Source: Micromonospora orduensis (GTDB taxonomy: Bacteria > Actinomycetota > Actinomycetes > Mycobacteriales > Micromonosporaceae). Taken from it: a DNA stretch of 64,000 nt. The stretch is taken from NCBI RefSeq assembly GCF_006228125.1, contig NZ_VDFY01000142.1:1-64000 (forward strand), read 5' to 3'. This document shows, piece by piece, positions 17,365 to 25,964 of the stretch (position 1 is the first letter of the stretch; every line of letters begins with the position of its first letter). The notes under the pieces are model-generated. The model did no database searches, was not told where the DNA came from, and saw only the letters and a program-made list of their open reading frames with translations. Both the position numbers and the translations under genes were made by a program.

Positions 17365-18230
17365 TGGACCGCGACGCCGTCGAGACGGTGAGCCTGCGCT
17401 GGCTGCGCCGCCTGGTGATCGCCGTGTTCCTGGTGGTCACCGTCTTCCCCTTCTACTACATGCTGGTCCTGTCGGTGCGCCCCATCGAGCGGCTGCTGCT
17501 CGACCCCGGGGCGCTGGTGGTCGGCTTCGGTGAGCTGACCGTCGCCACGTACGCCGAGGTGCTCAAGGCCACCGCCGACGGCGGCCAGGGGTTCCTCACC
17601 TTCATCCGCAACAGCGGCCTGGTGGCCGTCGCCGCGACAGTGCTCACCCTCGTGGTGGCGATCCCCGGCGCGTACGCGGTGGCCCGCCTGCGGTTCTTCG
17701 GCCGGCGACAGGTGGACTTCCTGTTCCTGGCGGTCTACCTGTTCCCGTCGATCGTCATCGCGATCCCGCTGTTCGTGGTCTTCACCCGGGCCGGTCTGCG
17801 CGGTTCGCTGTTCGGGCTGGTCCTGGTCTACATCTCGCAGACCCTGCCGGTCTCGGTCTACATGCTGAAGAACTACTTCGAGACCATCCCGGTCAGTCTG
17901 GAGGAGTCCGCCGCCATCGACGGGGCCGGTCGGCTCGGCATCATCCGTCGGGTCAGCCTGCCCCTGGCCATGCCGTCGATCATGGCGGTCGCGCTGTACG
18001 ACTTCATGATCGCCTGGAACGAGTTCCTCTTCGCCCTGCTGTTCCTGGTCGACAAACCCGACAGGTGGACAGTGTCCCTGGGGCTGTCCCTGCTCGCCGA
18101 CGGGGTGGAGGTGCCCAAGACGGTGCTGATGGCCGGATCGGTCGTCCTCACCCTGCCCATCGTGATCCTCTTCTTCGCCAGCGAACGGCTGCTCACCGAA
18201 GGGCTGACCAGCGGCGCGGAGAAGGGCTGA
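17364..18230 (+). CDS. ABC transporter permease, MalG type
   Basis: Second inner-membrane subunit, 288 residues. ATG at 17364 overlaps the first permease stop by one base (TGATG). The EAA loop reads LEESAAIDGAGRLGIIRRVS, and the helix FLFLAVYLFPSIVIAIPLFV lies before it. The operon ends here with a terminator, and no ATP-binding subunit is encoded nearby. In actinobacteria a shared ATPase (MsiK type) often serves such importers; that is an inference here. Confidence 0.9.
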   Translation: MDRDAVETVSLRWLRRLVIAVFLVVTVFPFYYMLVLSVRPIERLLLDPGALVVGFGELTVATYAEVLKATADGGQGFLTFIRNSGLVAVAATVLTLVVAIPGAYAVARLRFFGRRQVDFLFLAVYLFPSIVIAIPLFVVFTRAGLRGSLFGLVLVYISQTLPVSVYMLKNYFETIPVSLEESAAIDGAGRLGIIRRVSLPLAMPSIMAVALYDFMIAWNEFLFALLFLVDKPDRWTVSLGLSLLADGVEVPKTVLMAGSVVLTLPIVILFFASERLLTEGLTSGAEKG

Positions 18231-18240
18231 CCGACCCACC

Positions 18241-18295
18241 GGTAGCCGGGCCGGCTCCCCGGGCCGCCCGTCGCGCCCCCGCCGGCCCGGCTACC
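18241..18295 (+). terminator. Terminator of the ABC operon
   Basis: A perfect 15-base stem, GGTAGCCGGGCCGGC at 18241-18255 and its complement at 18281-18295, with a 25-base loop, starting 11 bases after the last permease gene. Its 3' arm overlaps the -10 hexamer of the next gene. Confidence 0.7.
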
Positions 18296-18297
18296 GT
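18292..18297 (+). promoter_or_regulatory. -10 element of a leaderless promoter
   Basis: TACCGT ends six bases before the ATG at 18304. No Shine-Dalgarno sequence is present, so the transcript probably starts at the start codon. Confidence 0.5.
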
Positions 18298-18303
18298 GAC
18301 CGT

Positions 18304-18909
18304 ATGGCCAACCCGACCCGCTGGGCGACCGACACCGGTCCCGAGCACTCGCAGTGGTACATCGACCGCTTCCGCAAGCTCGCCGCCGAGGGCGCGGACC
18401 TGGCTGGCGAGGCCCGCCTGGTGGACACTCTCGTCGCACCCGGGTCGCGCATCCTCGACGCCGGCAGCGGCACCGGCCGGGTCGGCTCCGCGCTGGCCCA
18501 GCGCGGCCACACAGTGGTCGGCGTGGACGCCGATCCGGCGCTGGTGCAGGCCGCCCGCGCCGACCACCCCGGCCCGCGCTGGCTCGTCGCCGACCTGGCC
18601 GAGTTGGACCTGCCGGCGCTGGGCGAGGCGGAGCCGTTCGACGCCGCCGTGCTCGCCGGCAACGTCCTCGCGTTCGTCGCGGTCGGCACCGAGCCGGAGG
18701 TGCTGCGCCGGCTGGCCGGGCACCTGCGCCCGGACGGCGTTCTGGCGGTCGGCTTCGGCACCGAACGCGGCTATCCGCTTACCGCGTTCGACGCCGACGC
18801 GGTCGCCGCCGGCCTGCGCCTGGAACACCGCTTCGCCACCTGGGACCTGCGGCCGTGGCGCGACGACGCGGACTTCGCGGTAAGCGTCCTGCGCCGCCCG
18901 GCCGACTGA
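18304..18909 (+). CDS. Class I SAM-dependent methyltransferase
   Basis: A 201-residue cytosolic methyltransferase. Motif I is LDAGSGTGRVGSALA (about residues 50-64), followed by VVGVDADPALVQAA, whose Asp binds the SAM ribose, and FDAAVLAGNVLAFV as motif IV. The C-terminal FATWDLRPWRDDADFAVSVL closes the fold. Substrate unknown; the gene stands alone. Confidence 0.87.
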   Translation: MANPTRWATDTGPEHSQWYIDRFRKLAAEGADLAGEARLVDTLVAPGSRILDAGSGTGRVGSALAQRGHTVVGVDADPALVQAARADHPGPRWLVADLAELDLPALGEAEPFDAAVLAGNVLAFVAVGTEPEVLRRLAGHLRPDGVLAVGFGTERGYPLTAFDADAVAAGLRLEHRFATWDLRPWRDDADFAVSVLRRPAD

Positions 18910-18921
18910 CGCCGCGCCTTT

Positions 18922-20307
18922 TCACCCGGGGGCGGCGACGACCCGCGCCGCGGCCGGGTCCAGGGTCGCGCCGGCCGGCACCAGGCTCACCAGGCCGGCC
19001 GGCAGCCGCACCGGACGTACATCGCGGTAGCCGAGCATCGCGAGGACACCGCGATCGGCCACCACGTACCGCCGGCCCAGGTCGGTGACCACGGACACCG
19101 TGCCGCCGGACGCGCCGGGCGCCGCCGCGGCCTCGACCACCGCGCCACGGCCCGGCTCCACCACCACATGGTCGGCCAGGACCGCGCCGCCGGCCGGCGC
19201 GGTCCGGGGCACGGCCGCCAGGTCCGGCAGCGGTACGCCCCAGCGCACCTCGCCCACCCCGCCGTCGTCGCCGACGCGCGTGCAGAGGCCCGCGCCGTCG
19301 GCGGCGGCGAGCCGGGGCGGGACCGGTGGTGGGGCCGTCGGGCCGCTCGGGGTCAGGTCGGGCACCGTGGGCAGCGCGGCGAACTGCCCGAGCGTCATGG
19401 GCGCCGGCTCGCCCTGCGCGGTGGTGGCCAGCAGCAGGCCGGCCTGCAACTCGGTGATCCCCGCCAACCCGGCGTCGAGCGCCACCGCGTACTGCCGACC
19501 GCCGCCGGAGTTGCGCACGAGGTAGACCTGGCCGACGGTGGCGCCCGGCACGCCGGTGCTGGGCCGGCCCAGGTCGGGCAGGTCGAGCGGCGCCAGGTCG
19601 ACACCGGCGGGCAGGGCGTTGAGCAGGGCGGGCGCCACCGGCACCGCGCGGGTACGGGTGGTGGCCAGGGCCGCCAGCACCCGGTTGGCGTCGCGGACCA
19701 GATAGCGCCGCTGGTGCCAGACCAGGTGCAGCCCGCCGTCAGGGTGGCGCAGCAGCAGCGCGTCGTCGCCCAGCGGCCGCCCACCGCCGGGCTCGGCGCC
19801 GATCAGCAACGCGGAGCGGGGCCCCTCGCCGGCCGCACCGGCCGGGACCGCCGAGCAGACCGTCCACCCCGTCGTCGCCAGGCGGCCCGCGGCGGGCAGC
19901 GAGTCCGGTGCGTCGGCGATGCCCAGCGGCAGCCCGCGCGGCACGCCGTCGATCGAACGCCTGGAGACGAGCACGGTCTTCGAGGTGTCCGCGCCGACGA
20001 TCAGCAACGCCGAGGCGTAGTTGAGCACCGGGTGCAGCTTCTGCTCGCGGTAGACGAACCGGGCGCCGGACTCCTTCTCGACGATGACCGCGCCCGGGTC
20101 ACGCCACCCCTTGCCGCCGCCGGCGAACAGACCGTACAGCGCCGAGCCGCCCAGCCCGATCGCCGCGACCAGGACGCTGGCCAGGCCGGCGCCCGCCAGT
20201 CGTCGAAACGGCGACTGCGCGGGGTCGGTCTCCCGCATGACCAGGGCGGCGACCGCCCGCTGGACGCTGAACTGGTAGGAGTGCAGCTGGTCCTGCCGCG
20301 ACGGCAT
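18922..20307 (-). CDS. eccB: Type VII secretion protein EccB (orphan)
   Basis: A core component of the ESX/type VII secretion membrane complex. The N-terminus MPSRQDQLHSYQFSVQR is the family hallmark, followed by one transmembrane helix at about residues 40-62 and a large extracytoplasmic domain built of repeats, with the two Cys of a probable disulfide (VCSAV and LCTRV). Length, 461 residues, is normal. ATG at 20307 follows AAGGGA. No eccC, eccD, eccE, mycP or WXG gene lies in the window, so either the gene is an orphan or the set is dispersed. Confidence 0.9.
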   Translation of the reverse strand: MPSRQDQLHSYQFSVQRAVAALVMRETDPAQSPFRRLAGAGLASVLVAAIGLGGSALYGLFAGGGKGWRDPGAVIVEKESGARFVYREQKLHPVLNYASALLIVGADTSKTVLVSRRSIDGVPRGLPLGIADAPDSLPAAGRLATTGWTVCSAVPAGAAGEGPRSALLIGAEPGGGRPLGDDALLLRHPDGGLHLVWHQRRYLVRDANRVLAALATTRTRAVPVAPALLNALPAGVDLAPLDLPDLGRPSTGVPGATVGQVYLVRNSGGGRQYAVALDAGLAGITELQAGLLLATTAQGEPAPMTLGQFAALPTVPDLTPSGPTAPPPVPPRLAAADGAGLCTRVGDDGGVGEVRWGVPLPDLAAVPRTAPAGGAVLADHVVVEPGRGAVVEAAAAPGASGGTVSVVTDLGRRYVVADRGVLAMLGYRDVRPVRLPAGLVSLVPAGATLDPAAARVVAAPG

Positions 20308-20434
20308 CAGGTCCCTTCCCACTGGATCGGCCGGGCACAGGATATGCGGTGCGTCGATGTCCCGTGGACCCTGCGTGGCCGCCGCGGCCCCGACGGGTAC
20401 CATCCGGGGACGAATCCGGCGGCGAGAGGGCATC

Positions 20435-21148
20435 GTGGGCGCGCGTTTCGAAGAGCTGGCCTGGCGGGAGACTCCGATCGGCGAGATCAGCCTGCGTCGG
20501 CGTCTCGACCCGGCACTCCAGGTCGAGGTGTACGAGGTCAAGCTCGACGACGAGTACCTGATGTCCAGCCTCTTCCCGGTCGCGGAGATCGAGCTGGCCC
20601 GGCTGGGCCTCGCCGCGCTGACCGGCGACGCGTTGGACGTGGTGGTCGGCGGCCTCGGGCTCGGTTACACGGCCAAGGCCGCGCTGGACGACCCGCGAGT
20701 CCGGTCGCTGCTGGTGGTCGAGGCGATCGAGGACGTCATCGACTGGCACCGGCGCGGGCTGTTGCCGTTCACCGCGGGGCTCGCGGAGGACCCGCGAACC
20801 CGGTTCGTCCAGGCCGACTTCTTCGCGGCGGTCGCCGGAGACACCGGCTTCGACGCCGACGAGCCCGGCCGGCGGTTCGACGCCGTGCTGCTCGACGTCG
20901 ACCACTCCCCGCGCAACGTGCTGCACCCCAGCCACGCCGCCTTCTACACGCCGCAGGGGCTCCGCCGGCTGGCCGCGCTCCTGCGCCCGGAGGGGGTCTT
21001 CGCGCTGTGGTCGGACGACCCGCCGGACGCCGCGTTCACCGCGACCCTCGGCGAGGTGTTCACGACCACGCGGGCGCACGTCGTTCCGTTCGCCAACCCC
21101 CTCACGGGTGGCCAGTCCGCCAACACCGTCTACGTGGCCCAACCCTGA
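20435..21148 (+). CDS. Spermidine synthase-like methyltransferase-fold protein
   Basis: A 237-residue protein with the Rossmann fold of the spermidine synthase group. VVVGGLGLGYTAKAAL is motif I, SLLVVEAIEDVIDWH the acidic ribose-binding strand and FDAVLLDVDHSPRNVL motif IV. Its length is shorter than true spermidine synthase and no polyamine genes are near, so it may be an aminopropyl- or methyltransferase of unknown substrate. GTG at 20435 after GAGAGGG is chosen. Confidence 0.8.
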   Translation: MGARFEELAWRETPIGEISLRRRLDPALQVEVYEVKLDDEYLMSSLFPVAEIELARLGLAALTGDALDVVVGGLGLGYTAKAALDDPRVRSLLVVEAIEDVIDWHRRGLLPFTAGLAEDPRTRFVQADFFAAVAGDTGFDADEPGRRFDAVLLDVDHSPRNVLHPSHAAFYTPQGLRRLAALLRPEGVFALWSDDPPDAAFTATLGEVFTTTRAHVVPFANPLTGGQSANTVYVAQP

Positions 21149-21239
21149 CCCCGCGCGAGCGGGTTTGGGGTCGGCGGGGGCGGGAAGGTTGAGTCCCGGG
21201 GTCGTCGCGTCGCGCGGCGGCCCGTCACGGGAGGTCGAG

Positions 21240-21416
21240 ATGCGTGCCATGCTCTGGGTCGTCGGCGTGGTCGCCGGTGTGCTGATCCTGCTCGGGCTGA
21301 TCCTCGAAGCGGTCCGCTGGCTGATCATCATCGGGCTGATCGCGCTCGTCGTGGTGATCGTGCTGGGCGTCGTCAAGGGACGGCAGGCGATGCATCACCA
21401 GAGCCGCCGGCGCTGA
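21240..21416 (+). CDS. Small hydrophobic membrane protein
   Basis: A 58-residue protein: two closely spaced hydrophobic stretches (about residues 4-22 and 26-45) and a basic tail GRQAMHHQSRRR that should stay in the cytoplasm. GGGAGG lies five bases before ATG. No family recognised. It is followed by the converging acyl-CoA dehydrogenase gene. Confidence 0.7.
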   Translation: MRAMLWVVGVVAGVLILLGLILEAVRWLIIIGLIALVVVIVLGVVKGRQAMHHQSRRR

Positions 21417-21432
21417 GGGCGCGCGGGTCGAC

Positions 21433-23235
21433 TCAGAACCACTCCGTACGCATGTCCAGGACCGTGCGGTCCCGGCTCTCCAGCAGGTCGAACTGCGGGC
21501 CGGTGCGGGGCAGCTCCACGGTGAGGAAGTAGCGCGCGGCCTGCCGCTTGCCGGCGTGGAACGCGTCGCCCCCGTCCGCCGACGGCAGCGCCAGCACCTG
21601 CTCCAACCACATCCACGCCACCACCACGTGCCCGACGGCCTCCAGGTAGACGCTGGCGTTGGCCAGCGCGAGCACCGGGTCACCGTCGGCCCACAGCCGG
21701 CGCGTCACCGCGACCACCCGGTCCACCGCGTCGGCGAGCCGGTCGGCCAGCTCGGCGGGCTCCCCACCGGCCTGACGGCCCCGGGCGACGGTGTCCCTGA
21801 TCGTCTCGGTCAGCAGCGACAGGCCCGCGCCGTCGCGCATGGTCATCTTGCGCCCGAGCAGGTCCAGCGCCTGGATGCCGTGGGTCCCCTCGTGGATCGG
21901 GTTGAGCCGGTTGTCCCGGTAGTGCTGCTCCACGTCGTGGTCGCGGGTGTAGCCGGCACCGCCGAGCACCTGGATCGCCAGGTCGTTGGCGGCCAGACAC
22001 CACTGCGACGGCCAGCTCTTGGTGATCGGGGTCAGGACCTCCAGCAGCAGGTGCGCCCGCTCACGGTCGGCGTCCGCCGGGGCGGTCCTCTCCTCGTCGA
22101 GCAGCCGCGCGCAGTAGAGCACCAGCGCCAGGGCCCCCTCCACGTAGCTCTTCTGCGCCAGCAGCATCCGTCGTACGTCGGGGTGGTCGATGATCGGCAC
22201 CTGCGGCGCGGCCGGGTCCTTGGCGCCGACCGGCCGGCCCTGCGGCCGTTCCCGGGCGTACGCGAGGCTCTTGAGGTAGCCGGTGTAGCCCAGGGCGGTC
22301 GCGCCGGCCCCCACGCCGATCCGGGCCTCGTTCATCATGTGGAACATCTGCGCCAGCCCCTGGTGCGGGGTGCCGACGAGGTGGCCCACCGCCCCGGGCC
22401 GGCCGTCCGGGCTGTGCTGGCCGTCGCCGAAGCTGAGCAGGGTGTTGGTGGTGCCCCGGAAGCCCATCTTGTGGTTGAGCCCGGCCAGCACCACGTCGTT
22501 GCGCTCGCCGAGCGACCCGTTTGCGCCGACGAGCACCTTGGGCACGATGAACAGCGAGATCCCCTTGACTCCGGGTGGCCCGCCGGGAATCCGGGCCAGC
22601 ACCAGATGGACGATGTTCTCGGCCAGCTCGTGGTCACCGCCGGAGATCCACATCTTGGTGCCGAAGAGCCGGTACGTGCCGTCGTCCTGCGGCTCGGCAC
22701 GGGTGGTGATGTCGGCAAGTGAACTGCCCGCGTGCGGCTCCGACAGGCACATGGTGCCGAAGAACCGGCCGTCCAGCATGGGCCGGACGTAGGTGTCCAC
22801 CTGGTCGGCGCTGCCGTACGTCAGCAGCAGGTTGGCGTTGCCGAGGGTGAGCATCGGGTACGCGGAGGTGGCCACGTTGGCGGCCTGGAACCAGGCGAAG
22901 CAGGCGGCGGCGACGGCGTGCGGCAGTTGCAGGCCGCCGACCGACTCGTCCAGCCCGGCGGTGAGCAGGCCGGCGTCGGCGAAGCTGTCCAGTGCCGCCC
23001 GGATCTGCGGGATGAGCCGCACCCGCTGCCCGTCGAAGGTGGGTTCGGTGAGGTCGGCCGCCCGGTTGTGCGGCGCGAACTGCTCGGTGGCCACCCGCTC
23101 GGCGAGGTCCAGCGCGTCGTCGAACGTCTCCCGGGAGTGCTCGGCGTAGCGGGGACGCTCGACGAGGTGGGCCACCCGCAGCCAGTCGTACAGCAGGAAA
23201 TCCAGGTCACGGCGGGAGAGCAGGGTGGACGACAT
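21433..23235 (-). CDS. Acyl-CoA dehydrogenase (FadE-like, long form)
   Basis: FAD enzyme of fatty-acid beta-oxidation, 600 residues, the long form with an extra C-terminal domain. FGTMCLSEPHAGSSLADI and FGTKMWISGGDHELAENI are the FAD-binding segments, LGGAGYTRDHDVEQHYRDNR the conserved C-terminal helix pair, and IHEGTHGIQALDLLGRKM holds the catalytic Glu region. ATG at 23235 follows GAGGAGTACC. No partner enoyl-CoA hydratase gene is near. Confidence 0.9.
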   Translation of the reverse strand: MSSTLLSRRDLDFLLYDWLRVAHLVERPRYAEHSRETFDDALDLAERVATEQFAPHNRAADLTEPTFDGQRVRLIPQIRAALDSFADAGLLTAGLDESVGGLQLPHAVAAACFAWFQAANVATSAYPMLTLGNANLLLTYGSADQVDTYVRPMLDGRFFGTMCLSEPHAGSSLADITTRAEPQDDGTYRLFGTKMWISGGDHELAENIVHLVLARIPGGPPGVKGISLFIVPKVLVGANGSLGERNDVVLAGLNHKMGFRGTTNTLLSFGDGQHSPDGRPGAVGHLVGTPHQGLAQMFHMMNEARIGVGAGATALGYTGYLKSLAYARERPQGRPVGAKDPAAPQVPIIDHPDVRRMLLAQKSYVEGALALVLYCARLLDEERTAPADADRERAHLLLEVLTPITKSWPSQWCLAANDLAIQVLGGAGYTRDHDVEQHYRDNRLNPIHEGTHGIQALDLLGRKMTMRDGAGLSLLTETIRDTVARGRQAGGEPAELADRLADAVDRVVAVTRRLWADGDPVLALANASVYLEAVGHVVVAWMWLEQVLALPSADGGDAFHAGKRQAARYFLTVELPRTGPQFDLLESRDRTVLDMRTEWF

Positions 23236-23362
23236 GGTACTCCTCGGCGGGCACGGGGCGGGGCGGCGCGGGCGGCGGCCCGACGTCGCCCCGGCCCATA
23301 CTGGCGGATCGACCGGGCGCACACCACCGCCGGTGACTCGGGGACGTGTCGTACCCGTTCAC

Positions 23363-23368
23363 TAGGGT
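23363..23368 (+). promoter_or_regulatory. -10 element of a leaderless promoter
   Basis: TAGGGT lies seven bases before the GTG at 23376; no ribosome site is present. Confidence 0.5.
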
Positions 23369-23375
23369 CCTGCCC

Positions 23376-23786
23376 GTGAGCGCGCCCGGAGACGTCGACC
23401 CCGAGATCCTCGACCGGCTGCGTCCGATCTGCCGCGGGCTGCCGGAGACGTACGAGGAGCCGGCCTGGGTGGGCGTGCGCTGGCGGATCCGCAGACGCAC
23501 CTTCGCCCACGTGCTCACCGTCGACCCGGCCCGGCAGGCGGTGCACGCGCGCGCCGCCGCGCTCGACCGTCCGGCCTGCCTGCTGGTCTTCCGCTCGCCG
23601 CTCGACGAGATCGCCGGTCTCCTGGGTTGCGGGCACCCGTTCTACAAGCCGGACTGGGGCCCGAACGTGATGGGCATGGTCCTGGCCGACGACACCGACT
23701 GGGACGAGGTCGGCGAGCTGCTCACCGAGAGCTACTGCGTGCTGGCGCCCAAACGGCTCGCCGCCCTGGTCGACCGCCCGGCGTGA
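23376..23786 (+). CDS. MmcQ/YjbR family DNA-binding-fold protein
   Basis: A 136-residue protein of the YjbR fold (CyaY-like). GLPETYEEPAWVGVRWRIRRRTFAHV is split over residues 24-49 and fits the family start, and the FYKPDWGPNVMGMVLADDTD segment and the terminal YCVLAPKRLAALV close it. Function of the family is not settled. GTG at 23376 is taken as a leaderless start; GTG at 23346 is open too. Confidence 0.8.
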   Translation: MSAPGDVDPEILDRLRPICRGLPETYEEPAWVGVRWRIRRRTFAHVLTVDPARQAVHARAAALDRPACLLVFRSPLDEIAGLLGCGHPFYKPDWGPNVMGMVLADDTDWDEVGELLTESYCVLAPKRLAALVDRPA

Positions 23787-23814
23787 GAGCCCGCGGCCGT
23801 TTCGCGGGGGTTGA

Positions 23815-23964
23815 CCACCCTGCGGGGTCGGGCTGGGCGCGGCCGAGGTGACGCGGTGGCTGGAATGCCGGATCCTGCGGGCGCCCGGTGGCCACCTGCT
23901 GTGCGTGCTGCCGGTGGAGAGCCCGCCGGAGGTCTTCGCGGCGCAGGCCCGCACCTGGTCCTGA
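23815..23964 (+). pseudogene. Relic of a VOC/glyoxalase-family gene (C-terminal end)
   Basis: After an in-frame TGA at 23812-23814, 49 codons read like the last strands of a VOC protein: LGAAEVTRWLECRILRAPGG followed by HLLCVLPV and a PEVFAAQARTW tail. The pattern GA-x-(10-15)-V-L-R-x-P-G-G-H-x-x-C-x-x-P is typical for the C-terminal half of glyoxalase-like proteins. The N-terminal half is missing, so it cannot fold as a full domain. Translation from a GTG at 23848 is possible but would make only 38 residues. Confidence 0.55.
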
Positions 23965-23990
23965 GCTGCCGGGCTGTCACAGGTCGGCGC

Positions 23991-23996
23991 TAGGGT
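23991..23996 (+). promoter_or_regulatory. -10 element of a leaderless promoter
   Basis: TAGGGT lies eight bases before the ATG at 24005; no ribosome site is present. Confidence 0.5.
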
Positions 23997-24004
23997 CCCG
24001 GGCT

Positions 24005-24700
24005 ATGGCTGATTTCGTGTTGGTGGCGGGGGCGTGGCTGGGCTCGTGGGCGTGGGATGAGGTGGTGCCGCCGCTGCGCGCGGCCGGGCACGGCACCCAT
24101 CCGCTGACCCTCTCCGGCCTCGCCGAGAGGCGGGATGTGCCCGCCGGGCAGCAGACCCACGTGCGGGACGTCGTCGGTGAGATCGAGCGGCGCGACCTGC
24201 GCGATGTGGTGCTGGTCGGGCACAGCTACTCGGGCATCCCGGTGGGGCAGGCCGCCGAGCGGATCGGCGACCGGCTGACCCGGGTGGTCTTCGTCGACGC
24301 GGAGGTGCCTGTCGACGGCGGGTCGTTCGCGTCCGGCTGGTGGCAGGGCCGGGCGGTGTTCGAGGCGCTGATCGCCGACAACGGCGGTGTCTGGCCGCCG
24401 CCGGCAGCGGCCGAGTTCGACGGCCAGGGGCTCACCGACGAGCAGGTCGCCCGGCTGGTCGAGGGCGTCACCCCGCACCCGGGGGCGACGCTGACCGAGC
24501 CGGCCGTGCTCGACCGGCCGCTGGGCGAGGTGCCCGCGACGTACATCAAGTGTCTGCTCGACGGCCCGGAGCCCAACGACACGGTCGCCGGCCTGCTGGC
24601 CAGTGAGCACTGGCGTCTGGTCACGATGGACACCGGCCACTGGCCGATGTTCTCCCAGCCCACCGAGCTGGCGCGGTTGCTGCTGGAGGCGGCCGGCTGA
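24005..24700 (+). CDS. Alpha/beta hydrolase
   Basis: A 231-residue alpha/beta-hydrolase, esterase-like. The nucleophile elbow GHSYSG lies at about residues 72-77, with Ser the nucleophile, and MDTGHWPMF near the end provides the catalytic His. Its N-terminal VLVAGAWLGSWAWDEVVPPL contains the oxyanion region and resembles salicylate-esterase and hydroxynitrile-lyase-type members. Substrate unknown. Confidence 0.87.
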   Translation: MADFVLVAGAWLGSWAWDEVVPPLRAAGHGTHPLTLSGLAERRDVPAGQQTHVRDVVGEIERRDLRDVVLVGHSYSGIPVGQAAERIGDRLTRVVFVDAEVPVDGGSFASGWWQGRAVFEALIADNGGVWPPPAAAEFDGQGLTDEQVARLVEGVTPHPGATLTEPAVLDRPLGEVPATYIKCLLDGPEPNDTVAGLLASEHWRLVTMDTGHWPMFSQPTELARLLLEAAG

Positions 24701-24707
24701 CCGGCGG

Positions 24708-25964
24708 TCAGTGCGCCGCCTCGTCGAGGCTGGCGATGCGGCGCACCGGCGAGGCGAGCAGCCAGAGCACGGCGAGCGTGCCGCCCAGCCCGGCGACGAC
24801 CAGGGCCGGCCGCAACCCGACGGCGGTGCCCAGCACGCCGCCGACCAGCGCGCCCAGCGGCCGGATGCCGTAGTTGACGGCGCTGTACGCGCCGGCCCGG
24901 CGGCCGCGCGCGTCGTCGGGCGTGACCGCGGCCAGCAGGGCGTTGAGGTTGATGTCCATCAGCATCACTCCGAAGCTGGAGACCAGCTCGATGGCCGCCA
25001 GCATGGAGATCTTCGCCCAGGTGGGGCCGGTGACCAGAGCGGTCAGCGCCAGCGGTGCCGAAAACAGCACCACGCCGATCATCGTGGTGCGGCCCAGCCC
25101 GATGGCCCGTGCGATGCGGGGGGTCAGCGCCGCACCCGCCAACCCGCCGAGCGCCCCGGTGCCGAAGGCCAGCCCGATGGCGCCGGCCGACAGGCCGAGG
25201 TCACGGCTTGCGTACAGCACCAGCAGGGCGGAGGCGATGAAGGTGAAGAAGTTGACCGTGCTGGTGCAACCGAGCGCGGCGCGCAGCACCGGGTGGCGCA
25301 GCACCAGCACCAGCCCTTCGCGGACCATGCCGAGCGTGGACGTCCGGCGCGGCGGCGGGGGCGCCTCGGTCACCGGGATGCGGCGCAGCAGCAGCGCGGA
25401 GCCGAGGAAGGACACCGCGTCGACGACGATCGCCACCGGCGCGCTGAGCGCCTGGACCAGCCCGCCGCCCACGGCCGGGCCGGCGATGAAGGACAGCGAC
25501 CGGCTCATGCTCAGCTTGCTGTTCGCGTCCACGTACGCCGACCGGGGCACCAGGGCGACGAAGAACGCCTGGTGTCCCAGGGCGAACAGCACCGCTCCGG
25601 CACCGGTGAGCAACGCCACCAGGTAGAGCTGGGTGAGGGTGATCGCGTCGAACAGGTAGGCCACCGGCAGGCTGAACAGCACGGCCGCGCGGATCAGGTC
25701 CGCGATGATCAGGAGTCGCCGTTTGTGGGTGCGCTGGTCCACCCACGCACCCAGGAACAGGCCCAGCAGGTTGGGCAGCCAGATCAGCGCGGTGAGGACG
25801 CTGACCTGCAGGGGCGTCGCGGTGAGCAGGGAGACGGCGATCAACGGCAGCGCGAGTTCGCTGATCCGGTCGCCGAACTGCGAGATCGTCTCGCCGATCC
25901 AGAAGGTGCGGAACCGCCGGTCGCGGTGCAGGGCGGGCGGGGGCGCCGTGTCGACGGTGGTCAT
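24708..25964 (-). CDS. MFS transporter (drug-efflux-like)
   Basis: A 418-residue inner-membrane transporter with about twelve helices of the enterobactin/macrolide exporter-like group (FWIGETISQFGDRISELALP at the start, GAWVDQRTHKRRLLI as motif A between helices 2 and 3, GALVGGVLGTAVGLRPALVV near the end). ATG at 25964 overlaps the ArsR-type regulator stop as ATGA. The regulator probably controls it, so a drug or metabolite efflux role is likely. Confidence 0.88.
   Translation of the reverse strand: MTTVDTAPPPALHRDRRFRTFWIGETISQFGDRISELALPLIAVSLLTATPLQVSVLTALIWLPNLLGLFLGAWVDQRTHKRRLLIIADLIRAAVLFSLPVAYLFDAITLTQLYLVALLTGAGAVLFALGHQAFFVALVPRSAYVDANSKLSMSRSLSFIAGPAVGGGLVQALSAPVAIVVDAVSFLGSALLLRRIPVTEAPPPPRRTSTLGMVREGLVLVLRHPVLRAALGCTSTVNFFTFIASALLVLYASRDLGLSAGAIGLAFGTGALGGLAGAALTPRIARAIGLGRTTMIGVVLFSAPLALTALVTGPTWAKISMLAAIELVSSFGVMLMDINLNALLAAVTPDDARGRRAGAYSAVNYGIRPLGALVGGVLGTAVGLRPALVVAGLGGTLAVLWLLASPVRRIASLDEAAH

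Noticed and set aside
16408..18230. Looking for the ATPase of the ABC importer
   Set aside because: No Walker A/ABC signature gene adjoins the operon; a shared ATPase elsewhere is assumed, not shown.
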